Source of the DNA: Chloroflexota bacterium
GTDB taxonomy: Bacteria > Chloroflexota > Dehalococcoidia > UBA3495
Length of the DNA: 31,512 nucleotides
Assembly: GCA_022563275.1 (NCBI GenBank)
Contig: JADFNR010000021.1
Span: 1,680-33,191, forward strand
Reading direction: 5' to 3'
Shown here: one piece after another, positions 22,255-30,080 of the stretch
How the letters are laid out: each line of letters starts with the position of its first letter
How positions within the stretch are numbered: the first letter of the stretch is position 1
The notes under the pieces: generated by a model
Told to the model about the DNA's origin: nothing
The model's database searches: none
The model's input: the letters and a program-made list of their open reading frames with translations, nothing else
Made by a program: the position numbers and the translations under genes

Positions 22255-23295
22255 TCACTCCAATTGCCGCAAGCGCGGGTCCAAGGTGTCTCGGAGCCAG
22301 TCGCCAAAGAGGTTCAGCGACATAACGGTCAACATGATGGCGATGCCGGGGAAGGTGGAGATCCACCAAACCCCACCGGCCAACTTGTCACGTCCGTCGG
22401 CAATCATAGAACCCCAAGCCGGCGTGGGAGGCGGGACTCCGGCCCCCAGAAAGCTGAGGGTCGACTCCAGTAAAATCACGATACCCACTTGGAGAGTCGC
22501 CACCACGATCAGGGTGTTTATGGTTCCGGGGAATATGTGTATGAACAGGATCCGGGCCGTTGAGGCGCCGGAGACCTTGGCCAGGGCCACGTAGTCCATG
22601 TGCTTAAGTTGCAGCACTTCGCCCCGCACTTGGCGGGCGAATCTTGGCCATATAAACAAACAGAGCACGGTAACTATGATCCATAACGACTGACCCAGTG
22701 TAATCACCAGCACAAGGGCAATCAGAATCAAAGGAATAGCTAATTTGATATCGACGAGACGCATCAGGACCTCGTCAACGATGCCACCGTACCAACCGGC
22801 CATCAGACCCATAGTGACGCCGATTGTGCCACCCACCGCCAAGGTGACGATGGACACTATCAGCGAGATTCTAGCGCCGTAGATCACGCGGGAAAGAACG
22901 TCCCTGCCCAGATGGTCGGTGCCTAAGAGGAACTTGGTGCTACCGGCCGGCCTTGTATAGACCTCGATCTTATCGCCTAGCTGGATGTTTGGATCGATCT
23001 TCTGGGCGTCGCTCAACGTGACACTGGTGGTCCTTTCGTTGATCGACATTCGCTGGACCACGATCTTGACGGCCTGTGTACCGTTTGACCAGGCCGGAGG
23101 GATGTTCCGCTCTCGAAGTTCGCCCTTCTCCGGGTTGTGGGGCGCTAATAGGGGCGCGAATACCCCGGCAATCACAACTAGAGACAGGATGAATACCGGC
23201 AACATAGGCAAGCGCTTAAACTTTCGGTAGATTCCGGCTGCTTTTTGCCGACGGGTAGGTGGTGCAATTACGATTCCGCTAAGATCTGCTGCCAT
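22255..23295 (-). CDS. ABC transporter permease (OppC/DppC-like) with enlarged first external loop
   Basis: 346 residues, longer than the usual 280-310 of DppC. TM1 (LPMLPVFILSLVVIAGVFAPLLA) is followed by the typical LAPHNPEKGEL and then an insertion of about 50 residues (ending KIEVYTRPAGSTKF) before the conserved FLLGTDHLGRDVLSRVIYGAR. The binding-protein-dependent transport domain follows with five further TM segments and the EAA-type loop LKHMDYVALAKVSGASTARILFIHIFP that contacts the ATPases. The C-terminus ends LFGDWLRDTLDPRLRQ, as in the family. ATG with GGAG upstream; it starts 16 bases after the OppB-like gene. The insertion probably faces the binding proteins. Confidence 0.94.
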   Translation of the reverse strand: MAADLSGIVIAPPTRRQKAAGIYRKFKRLPMLPVFILSLVVIAGVFAPLLAPHNPEKGELRERNIPPAWSNGTQAVKIVVQRMSINERTTSVTLSDAQKIDPNIQLGDKIEVYTRPAGSTKFLLGTDHLGRDVLSRVIYGARISLIVSIVTLAVGGTIGVTMGLMAGWYGGIVDEVLMRLVDIKLAIPLILIALVLVITLGQSLWIIVTVLCLFIWPRFARQVRGEVLQLKHMDYVALAKVSGASTARILFIHIFPGTINTLIVVATLQVGIVILLESTLSFLGAGVPPPTPAWGSMIADGRDKLAGGVWWISTFPGIAIMLTVMSLNLFGDWLRDTLDPRLRQLE

Positions 23296-23311
23296 CTCTT
23301 GCTCCTACTTC

Positions 23312-24229
23312 CTAGGCGTACCGGATTCTAGGGTCTATGTAAGCGTAAAGCACGTCCACGAGGAACGCCGCGGTAACGTACAGCAATGTGAATGTTATCA
23401 CTACTCCCTGAAGCAGCGGGTAATCGAAGGCAAACAGCGCCTCGATTGCCAGCCTGCCCAGGCCGGGCCATGCGAACACCGTCTCAACAACCAAAGAACC
23501 GGTCACCAGGGCGCCAATGGTGACCCCGGCGAAGGTGAGTGGTGGAATCAGGGCGTTCCGGAAAGCGTGCTTCAAGATGATTGTTCTGGAGTTAACACCC
23601 TTGGCCCGCGCCAGCTTGATGTACTCCGAGTCCAGCACGTCCAACATGGCGGACCGGACCAGCCGTAGATTTGCGGCGGCGTAGTACCACCCCAAAGTCA
23701 CGGCAGGGAGAATTATGCTATTCCATTCCTGTTTTCCGTATGGCGGGACCATGCCCAGCTTCACCGCGAAGAAGAACATCAACATGATGCCCATCCAGAA
23801 TGGTGGAGCCGACTGCCCGATCAGGGCCACGATTTTTCCAAACCAATCCAACATCGTGCCACGTTTTACTGCTGACAAGATGCCCAGCGGCACCCCCACC
23901 AGCAACGAAAAGGTAAAGGCCACACCACCTAACATCAAGGTCGCGGGCGCACGCTCGAGGACGACTTCGGTTACGGGGCGGGCTTCTCTTACCGATATTC
24001 CAAAGTCACCCCGGACAGCGCCCTTGAGGAAGATGCCGTACTGCTGATAATAGGGTTTGTCCAAGCCTAAAACAACTCCCATGCGGTCCCAGTCTTCCTG
24101 GGTTGAGTAGTCGTCCAGGTAGATATGTCTGGGATCTCCTGAGACTCGGCTCATGATGAAGATGATCAGAGACACCGAGAGCAGGGTTACCAAGGCGAGA
24201 AGGAACCGGCGTACCAAGTATTTCTGCAT
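23312..24229 (-). CDS. ABC transporter permease (OppB/DppB-like)
   Basis: 305 residues. Starts MQKYLVRRFLLALVTLLSVSLIIFIMSRVSGDP, the standard DppB N-terminus with TM1, followed by the large external loop (residues 33-95) with LGLDKPYYQQYGIFLKGAVRGDFGIS. Five further TM segments follow, with the cytoplasmic coupling loop EYIKLARAKGVNSRTIILKHAFRNALIPP. The C-terminus ends DVLYAYIDPRIRYA. It forms the membrane pore with the next permease. Spacing to the unknown membrane protein upstream is 12 bases, with only a weak GGTTAG ribosome site, so coupling to that gene is likely. Confidence 0.95.
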   Translation of the reverse strand: MQKYLVRRFLLALVTLLSVSLIIFIMSRVSGDPRHIYLDDYSTQEDWDRMGVVLGLDKPYYQQYGIFLKGAVRGDFGISVREARPVTEVVLERAPATLMLGGVAFTFSLLVGVPLGILSAVKRGTMLDWFGKIVALIGQSAPPFWMGIMLMFFFAVKLGMVPPYGKQEWNSIILPAVTLGWYYAAANLRLVRSAMLDVLDSEYIKLARAKGVNSRTIILKHAFRNALIPPLTFAGVTIGALVTGSLVVETVFAWPGLGRLAIEALFAFDYPLLQGVVITFTLLYVTAAFLVDVLYAYIDPRIRYA

Positions 24230-24241
24230 TTTGTCTAACCG

Positions 24242-24733
24242 TCAGTGCACAGCGTTGTGAAATTGAGTCGGAGTTTTCCTGGTTACGAGCGCCCGGGCTA
24301 TCGCGAATGCGAGGCCCGCGGCGTTCGCCCCCACAGTTGACCCTAAAGCCGTGTAGTAGATTGGCGATTTAGTCGGCATCGCGCAACATTCAACCTCTAC
24401 CGTCGATCCATATTCAAATCCACCCCAGGCGCCAACGACTCCGGCTCCCACGACGACCACCGCTGTTAGCGCTAAGACTAAACTTTTCTCACGATCGAGG
24501 TGCAGCCAGGCGACAAATGCGGCCGTTCCGGCGCCGAACCCTGCCCCGAAGAACAGAGACCCCAGCCACACGTCGATCGATTGAAACCCAAAAAAGATAA
24601 ATAAGGCCCAGGCGGTTCCTATGCCAATCATGCTCAGGATTACGCCTAAGACCACCCCTACAACCGTTCGCCCGACGGGGACCAAGAATGGACCCACCTT
24701 TTCTCTTATGTCCCTATCGGGAGACGATTGCAC
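24242..24733 (-). CDS. Unknown four-helix membrane protein inside the ABC transporter operon
   Basis: 163 residues, no family recognised. It has a charged N-terminus (SPDRDIREKVG), four predicted hydrophobic segments at roughly 16-50 (perhaps a long helix or hairpin), 55-79, 84-109 and 127-152, and Gly/Ala-rich helix faces (FFGAGFGAGTAAF, VVVVGAGVVGAWGGF). A loop of about 17 residues between the third and fourth segments contains Cys-Cys (VECCAMPTKSP) and probably faces outside. The GTG start has AAGGGG 12 bases upstream, a loose fit. It lies between the second binding protein and the first permease, 12 bases from the latter, so it is co-expressed with the importer; an accessory or assembly role is only positional inference. 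Confidence 0.7.
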   Translation of the reverse strand: MQSSPDRDIREKVGPFLVPVGRTVVGVVLGVILSMIGIGTAWALFIFFGFQSIDVWLGSLFFGAGFGAGTAAFVAWLHLDREKSLVLALTAVVVVGAGVVGAWGGFEYGSTVEVECCAMPTKSPIYYTALGSTVGANAAGLAFAIARALVTRKTPTQFHNAVH

Positions 24734-24791
24734 CTGGTTTGGAACCCCTTTTACATATGTACGCTGGATAGCGTTGCGTGGATCACCCCGG

Positions 24792-24820
24792 ACTGATCAG
24801 TTGCCTCGTATATTTACGAG
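24792..24820 (-). other. Two stem-loops downstream of the second binding-protein gene
   Basis: The 6-bp perfect stem CTCGTA/TACGAG with loop of four (24805-24820) begins two bases past the stop of the binding-protein gene, followed by the 10-bp palindrome ACTGATCAGT (24792-24801). There is no T tract. Such hairpins often stabilise the 5' part of importer messages, giving more binding protein than permease. Confidence 0.5.
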
Positions 24821-24822
24821 TT

Positions 24823-26649
24823 TCAGCGAGGCTTCATGTACTCGTACCCATTGATCTGCCGGAGGTCGCCTTGCTTGATGAAACCTTCCCAAGTCCCGAG
24901 TTTCGGTCCGATCGGCCAGATATTGTCGAACACGTACAAGCCGGTCTCACCGAATATGTTGTCGAACATGAAGTCGGCGACCTCAAGCTCCAAGGCCTCG
25001 CGTTTGACCCGGTCCGTGGTCGTTTGAATTATCGGAATCTTCTCCTCCAAGAATGGGTGCTCGGTGCCGTAGCTGAACACCGAGTCGTTCAGGTAGTTGG
25101 CGTATCCCTGTACCGGCGCCAATCGGATGGACACCGAGTGGCAGGAGATTCCTTCGTAGGTGCGGGCCACGAACGTCGGCCGCAGGGTACCGTAAGGAAT
25201 GTTCTGGAAAGTGACATCTAGTCCAATGTCGTCCCAGTACTGTGCGATAGCCTCGCAGGCTTCCACCTCTGAAGGCGCCCCGCGAAGGGCCGGCGACAGG
25301 GTGAGTTTAAATCCGTTGGGATATCCGGCCTCGGCCAACAGGCTCTTTGCCCGTTCGGGATCGAAATCCCAGACCATTCTGGCGGGCAGGCGGGCTTCGT
25401 CAGGTCCGCCCCAGTCTCTCAAGGCCAGCGGGTGGCCGAATCCCAGCAGCAATTCGTCAACTATCGTCTGACGGTCGATGGAGATAGAGAGGGCTTCCCG
25501 GACCTTCCGGGCGGTTTCCCACTCCGCGGAATTGACGTCACTATTGGGAGATACCCACGGGAGGTCGGTGTTGTAATTGGGCCATGGCTTGCCGCCTCCA
25601 TCGCGGGCGGGCAGGTAGGTCTGGCCGTAGATGTTCAGTCCGGCCTGTCCCGCGTTGGGCACCTGCAGCAGCATGGCGCCCTCAACTTTCTCAATCTCGG
25701 TGATGGAGTCCAGAGCCATCACGAATGTGTCCAGGTTTCCAGTTTTGAAACCGGCTACCCGGGCAGACTCTTCGGGGATCTCCCACTCCACCAACTCGGC
25801 GAAGGTGGGAGTCTGACGCCAGTGGTCTTCCACGGCGGCCATCCGCCAGAACTCACCGGTGCGCCATTCTGTTATCTCCCAAGGACCGGTGGCGGCGGTG
25901 TTGCGGTTGGCTTCATCCTCGCCATCCTGTTCAAACTGCTTCTTACTCACGATCCAGGCTATGGTGGCCCGGGGAGTCGACAAGAGTTCGAGGATCGGTA
26001 TATCGGAGAACGCCACGCCGGAGTTGACTACCCAGGTGTAATCATCGGGGGTCGTCTGGTTGCCATCGTCGGCGAAGAATATCTTCCTGGCGTTGGAAGC
26101 CCTGGCGTGTTTCTCACTGTCCCGTATCTGTTCGAAAGAGAAGACTACGTCTGCAACGGTCATCTCGCCGAAGCCCTTGTGGAACTGGACACCCTTGCGG
26201 ATGTGATAGGTCCACGTGACGCCGTCGGCGGAGATGTCCCAACTTTCAGCCAGCATCGGGACGACTTTGTTGCTGTCGAAGTCGTACATGCCGAGCGTCT
26301 CGGTGACGGGCGCCGCGTTGTTCAAGAATATCTGGGGGTTACCCGATAGTTTGGGGCTGCCGAAGTAGGGCCCCAGTTCCTTCTGACCCACGTTGATCGT
26401 GCCGGAGGGTTTGACCATCACCGCCGGCGCCGCGGTGGGTGCTGCGGTGGGAGCGGGCACTGCCGTTGCTCCGCCTGATGGAACCGCGGTCGGCGCCATC
26501 GCGGTCGGAGCGGGCGCTCCCGGCGCTGTGGTTGGCGCCGCCGGTCTGGGCGTCGCTGTCGCGGATGAACCGCAAGCCAAGATAGCGGCCAGCAGGAGCG
26601 CCAACGGCCCTAAGATCATGATTTTGGGATTCTTTAACCAGTGATTCAA
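24823..26649 (-). CDS. ABC transporter substrate-binding lipoprotein, family 5 (second of tandem pair)
   Basis: 608 residues. A lipoprotein signal peptide ends at the lipobox ILAC, making Cys26 the lipidated residue. A flexible Ala/Thr/Pro linker (about 27-78) follows, then an SBP_bac_5 domain with LAESWDISADGVTWTYHIRK and FHKGFGEMTVADVVFSFEQI near the start, as in DppA/OppA/NikA. It captures peptides or similar solutes outside the membrane and hands them to the permeases encoded downstream. The start is TTG, supported by GGAGGG nine bases upstream; the ATG at codon 11 has no ribosome site and would cut the signal peptide's positive region. It is a close paralogue of the gene just upstream, with the same C-terminal motif DLRQINGYEYM-PR. 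Confidence 0.93.
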   Translation of the reverse strand: MNHWLKNPKIMILGPLALLLAAILACGSSATATPRPAAPTTAPGAPAPTAMAPTAVPSGGATAVPAPTAAPTAAPAVMVKPSGTINVGQKELGPYFGSPKLSGNPQIFLNNAAPVTETLGMYDFDSNKVVPMLAESWDISADGVTWTYHIRKGVQFHKGFGEMTVADVVFSFEQIRDSEKHARASNARKIFFADDGNQTTPDDYTWVVNSGVAFSDIPILELLSTPRATIAWIVSKKQFEQDGEDEANRNTAATGPWEITEWRTGEFWRMAAVEDHWRQTPTFAELVEWEIPEESARVAGFKTGNLDTFVMALDSITEIEKVEGAMLLQVPNAGQAGLNIYGQTYLPARDGGGKPWPNYNTDLPWVSPNSDVNSAEWETARKVREALSISIDRQTIVDELLLGFGHPLALRDWGGPDEARLPARMVWDFDPERAKSLLAEAGYPNGFKLTLSPALRGAPSEVEACEAIAQYWDDIGLDVTFQNIPYGTLRPTFVARTYEGISCHSVSIRLAPVQGYANYLNDSVFSYGTEHPFLEEKIPIIQTTTDRVKREALELEVADFMFDNIFGETGLYVFDNIWPIGPKLGTWEGFIKQGDLRQINGYEYMKPR

Positions 26650-26692
26650 GACGGACTTCCCTCCGAACCGTGTTTGGAATCGTGGTGAGCCG

Positions 26693-26729
26693 CTGCCCCT
26701 GGAATACCTGAACGGGCTTCCGGGGGCAG
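26693..26729 (-). other. Long stem-loop between the two binding-protein genes
   Basis: CTGCCCC-x-GGAA and TTCC-x-GGGGCAG form an 11-bp stem with one mismatch around a 13-base loop. On the transcribed (minus) strand no T run follows, so it should not terminate; it may protect the upstream transcript. On the plus strand it is followed by TTTGGTTTTTA. Confidence 0.5.
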
Positions 26730-26786
26730 TTTGGTTTTTATAGAGATTCTTTACTCTTTAGTGATTCCCTTTGGTTTCCCACTCTA

Positions 26787-28625
26787 TTAGCGAGGCACCA
26801 TGTACTCATACCCATTGATCTGACGGAGGTCGCCCTGCTTGATGAAATCACCCCATGGGGCGATATTCGGGCCAACCGGCCAGACGTTATCTACCACATA
26901 CAGGCCGGTCTCGGCGAAGACCTCTTCGATATAGAACTTGGCGATCTGGTCCTCGATGGCTACGCGGTCGACCGTGAGCACGGATTTTTGCGCTAGGGGA
27001 ATCAGTTCTTCAGTGATGGGGTGTTCGGAGCCCCAACTGAAATTCCCGCTGTTTAGGAAGCTGGCCATCCCCTGGATCGGGGCCAGACGCGCGCCCACAT
27101 TATGGCAGGACATTCCCTGATAGGTGCGTGCGACCGCCGTTGGCCGGTATGTCCCGTAAGGAACATTCTGGAAGTCGACATTTATCCCGATGGTATCCCA
27201 GTACTGGGCGATGGCCTCACAGGCCTCCACCTCGGAGGGCGCTCCGCGGATGGCCGTCGTCAGCGTGACGCTGAATCCGTTGGGGAAGCCGGCCTCGGCT
27301 ATGAGCTTCTTGGCCCGCTCGGGGTCGTAGGGCCAGGTCTCTTGAGGAGAGGGCAGGCGGTCCTCAAAACCCATCCAGTCTTTGAGGGTCAGCTGGTGTC
27401 CGAACCCCAATAGCAGATTGTCGATGATCGATTGGCGGTCGATGGCTATCGACATGGCCAATCGGACATTGCGGGCGTTGGCCCATTCCGGGGAGGTGAT
27501 GTCACTGTTTGGCGACACCCATGCGTTCTCGGGATTGTAGGCTGGCCAAGACTCTCCATCTCCATCCCGGGCAGGCACATAAAGTTGGCCGTAGAAGTTC
27601 AGTCCGGCCTGTACGGCGTTGGGTACCTGCATCAACTGGGCGCCAGGAACGGTTTCCACCTCTGAGATGGTATCTAGAGCCATGACAAAGGTATCCAAGA
27701 GGCCGGTCTTGAAGCCGGCCAGCCGGGCAGACTCCTCGGGAATCTCTTGGAATGTCAATTCGGCGAATGCGGGAGTCTGGCGCCAGTGGCCCTCCACGGC
27801 CTTCATCCGCCAGAACTCACCGGTTCTTGCCTCGTCGATCTCCCAAGGACCGGTGGCGGCCGTGTTGAAGTTAGCCTCATCTTCGCCGTCCTGGTCCCAC
27901 TGCTTCTTGCTGACGACCCAAGCGGCGACCGCCCGGGGAGTCCCCAGTAATTCTAAGATCGGTATCTCGGAGAAGGGCACGCCGGTATCGACCACCCAGG
28001 TGAAGTCATCGGGGGTCGTCTGGCTGCCGTTTTCCGCGAAGAACATCTCTAAGGCGTTGGCAGATCTGGCGTGTTTGGTGCTGTCGGCGACTTGGCGGAA
28101 GGAGAAGACAACGTCTTCAACCGTCATCCTGCCGAAGCCCTTGTGAAATTCGACATCGTCGCGGATGTGATAGGTCCATACCTGTCCGTCGGCGGAGACG
28201 TCCCAACTTTCGGCCAGCATTGGACCCACCTGGCCGTTGTCGAAGTTATACATCCCCAGGGTCTCGGTGATGGGTATGGCGCTGTTCAAGAAGATCTGGG
28301 GGTTGCCGATCAATTTGGGGTTGCCTACGTAGGGCCCCAACTCTTTCTGGCCTACATTTAACGAGCCGGAAGGTTTGGCTGCAGCTGGGGGCGGCGGCGC
28401 CGCAGTGGGCATCGCGGTCGGAACAGGCACTGCCGTCGGTGCCGGACCGCCACCGGTCGATGGCACCGCAGTCGGCGCCGTGGCCGTGGGGGCCGCCGGA
28501 ACCGCCGTTGGCGAGGCCGGTACGGGCGTCGCGGTTGCAGACGACCCGCAGGCCAAGATAGCGGCCAGCAGGAGAGCCAAGGGTCCTAGGATCATAAGTT
28601 TGGGGTTCTTTAACCAGTGATTCAA
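26787..28625 (-). CDS. ABC transporter substrate-binding lipoprotein, family 5 (first of tandem pair)
   Basis: 612 residues with the same design as its downstream neighbour: lipobox ILAC (Cys26), a longer Pro/Thr/Ala/Val linker, and an SBP_bac_5 domain. The first 25 residues differ from the paralogue at only one position (Leu/Ile10), and alignment continues across the whole length with scattered substitutions, for example EEVFAETGLYVVDNVWP against DNIFGETGLYVFDNIWP. Start is TTG with AGAGG nine bases before it. It is the first gene of the operon, about 215 bases after the predicted promoter, so it is probably the most abundant product. The two paralogues may differ in ligand. Confidence 0.93.
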   Translation of the reverse strand: MNHWLKNPKLMILGPLALLLAAILACGSSATATPVPASPTAVPAAPTATAPTAVPSTGGGPAPTAVPVPTAMPTAAPPPPAAAKPSGSLNVGQKELGPYVGNPKLIGNPQIFLNSAIPITETLGMYNFDNGQVGPMLAESWDVSADGQVWTYHIRDDVEFHKGFGRMTVEDVVFSFRQVADSTKHARSANALEMFFAENGSQTTPDDFTWVVDTGVPFSEIPILELLGTPRAVAAWVVSKKQWDQDGEDEANFNTAATGPWEIDEARTGEFWRMKAVEGHWRQTPAFAELTFQEIPEESARLAGFKTGLLDTFVMALDTISEVETVPGAQLMQVPNAVQAGLNFYGQLYVPARDGDGESWPAYNPENAWVSPNSDITSPEWANARNVRLAMSIAIDRQSIIDNLLLGFGHQLTLKDWMGFEDRLPSPQETWPYDPERAKKLIAEAGFPNGFSVTLTTAIRGAPSEVEACEAIAQYWDTIGINVDFQNVPYGTYRPTAVARTYQGMSCHNVGARLAPIQGMASFLNSGNFSWGSEHPITEELIPLAQKSVLTVDRVAIEDQIAKFYIEEVFAETGLYVVDNVWPVGPNIAPWGDFIKQGDLRQINGYEYMVPR

Positions 28626-29015
28626 GATGGTAAGCCTCTAATCTAGAGTTTTGGGGTTGCGGTGAGCCATTGTCCGGGAACGAAATTTAATCAGGAGGGC
28701 AATCTGGGACTCGCCAGGTTTCGATGAACCGTCATTTGCTTCCCAGAGATACCCGCCGGTCCATCTTGCGGCGGATTTCATGCCCAGACATCACCCGCAT
28801 AGCAATATAGAGGGCGGCAAACATAGCCTCCCAAATCGTTAGATAGATATATACTATCGAGTTTATCAAGTCAATAGGCTGGATTTACGAACTAATCGTT
28901 ATTAGCCACAGCGTGGATGAGGCTGGCGTGGCCGGGATTCTGAGCCGACATAACTGTCCGATTCCAGTGGAACAGCGGCATTTGGGCGGTAGCTGGAGTG
29001 ATACCGAGGCCGTAG
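28626..29015. other. Long leader and intergenic region of the importer operon
   Basis: No gene is supported in these 390 bases. They hold the candidate operon promoter (28846-28874) and a leader of about 215 bases. Bases near 28655-28685 resemble the sequence ahead of the second binding-protein gene (GGTGAGCC followed by a similar run), showing that the duplication included upstream DNA. I see no riboswitch family I can name. Confidence 0.6.
28846..28874 (-). promoter_or_regulatory. Promoter with overlapping palindrome for the peptide importer operon
   Basis: On the minus strand TTGACT (28874-28869), a 17-base spacer and TATATC (28851-28846) form a good sigma-70 promoter, the best in the window. 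The sequence GATAG-TATATAT-CTATC covers the -10 box and is an inverted repeat with 5-bp arms, so a dimeric repressor could bind there. The regulator is not identified. Confidence 0.6.
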
Positions 29016-29912
29016 CTAGTCAGATGGGTCGGTTGGCGGACGGCGCTGCTCGCCCCGGAGGAACTTCTCCAAGTCCCGGACCAATTCGGCTGGGTCCGGA
29101 ATCTCGATGGCGGCAACTGCTTCGTCGTACTGGCCTTCCAGCTTGGCGACGTAGGAGCTGATCTGATCGTCCCTGGCCACGGCTTTGGCCACCTCTTCAT
29201 TAAAGATTTCGGCCGCTGATTTCAGTTCCGTCAGGTCCAGGGGCAGGTCAAGCAGCTTGACGAGTATCTGCAAAAGGTTGGAGCCCACTCTGTGGTTGGG
29301 CGCTGCCTGGAGGTAGTGAGAGGTGTGGCCCCAGATGGATGTGTACTCCATCCCCTCGTTGATACAAGCATCCATGATGGCCGAACTTATCCCCGTCGGG
29401 CCTTGGTAGTTGGACGGCCGGATGCCCTGGCTCTCCAGGAACTCGTTGAGCTTGGGCTCGCTGGCGGTGCCGCTGAGTTTAACTGGGCGCGTGTGTGGGA
29501 CCGCGTCCAACAGCGCTCCGATGTGAATCACAGACTCGACGCCATGCTCCCTGGCCACCTTGGCCACCGTCTTGGAGAAGGTGCGCCACTTCAAGTTGGG
29601 CTCAACGCCCACGAAGACCATGATTCCCGATCCGGAGCTGGTGTCTGTAAGATAGGAAAATTCGTTGGCCGGCCAATGGATCCTGCGTTTTCCGTCTCTG
29701 GTCCGCGAAGTGTGAGGGCGAGTCTGGGAGAAGTCGTAGAATTCTTCCGGGTCGATCTCAGCGAATTTCTTTGCGTGTAGTTTCCGCTGCAGGAATTTTA
29801 TGGCGCTGGTCGCGCTCTCTGCCGCGTCCGCCCAGCCCCCGAAGACGATTACCAGGTGCTTCAGCTTCCTGTCCGGGGTCTCGTGGATGGTCAGATGTTC
29901 CATTTGCATCAT
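29016..29912 (-). CDS. PAC2-family protein (proteasome assembly chaperone 2-like)
   Basis: 298 residues. The family core is seen in HLVIVFGGWADAAESATSAIKFL at the start, DPEEFYDFSQTRP in the middle, and the GLSxGISSAIMDACINEGMEYTSIWGHTSHYLQAAPNHRV-like region with the typical Pro/Gly turns; a C-terminal helical extension (LKSAAEIFNEEVAKAVARD onward) resembles actinobacterial and Chloroflexota members. PAC2 (PF09754) proteins are related to the eukaryotic proteasome assembly chaperone; bacterial roles are poorly known. I use ATG 29912, from which the fold begins, over GTG 29978, which adds 22 residues without a ribosome site. No proteasome genes are nearby. It lies on the same strand as, and upstream of, the importer operon. 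Confidence 0.85.
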   Translation of the reverse strand: MMQMEHLTIHETPDRKLKHLVIVFGGWADAAESATSAIKFLQRKLHAKKFAEIDPEEFYDFSQTRPHTSRTRDGKRRIHWPANEFSYLTDTSSGSGIMVFVGVEPNLKWRTFSKTVAKVAREHGVESVIHIGALLDAVPHTRPVKLSGTASEPKLNEFLESQGIRPSNYQGPTGISSAIMDACINEGMEYTSIWGHTSHYLQAAPNHRVGSNLLQILVKLLDLPLDLTELKSAAEIFNEEVAKAVARDDQISSYVAKLEGQYDEAVAAIEIPDPAELVRDLEKFLRGEQRRPPTDPSD

Positions 29913-30080
29913 GGCGTCCCAGTGGGGAATCCTGCCTGTCTGATCTGTGGCGAAGGTCAACGGTGAAAGGGCAAGCACAGCATATCATCGGCTGCGATTC
30001 GCTCACAAGCGGCTCCGGCGACAACGTGCGGTCGGATTATTGGAGACCAGAGGTTTGGCTTACAGCCTGAGATGGACGGG

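Noticed and set aside
28626..28840. Riboswitch in the importer leader
   Set aside because: The length would permit one, but I could not match the bases to any riboswitch class core, and part of the leader is simply duplicated coding-upstream DNA.
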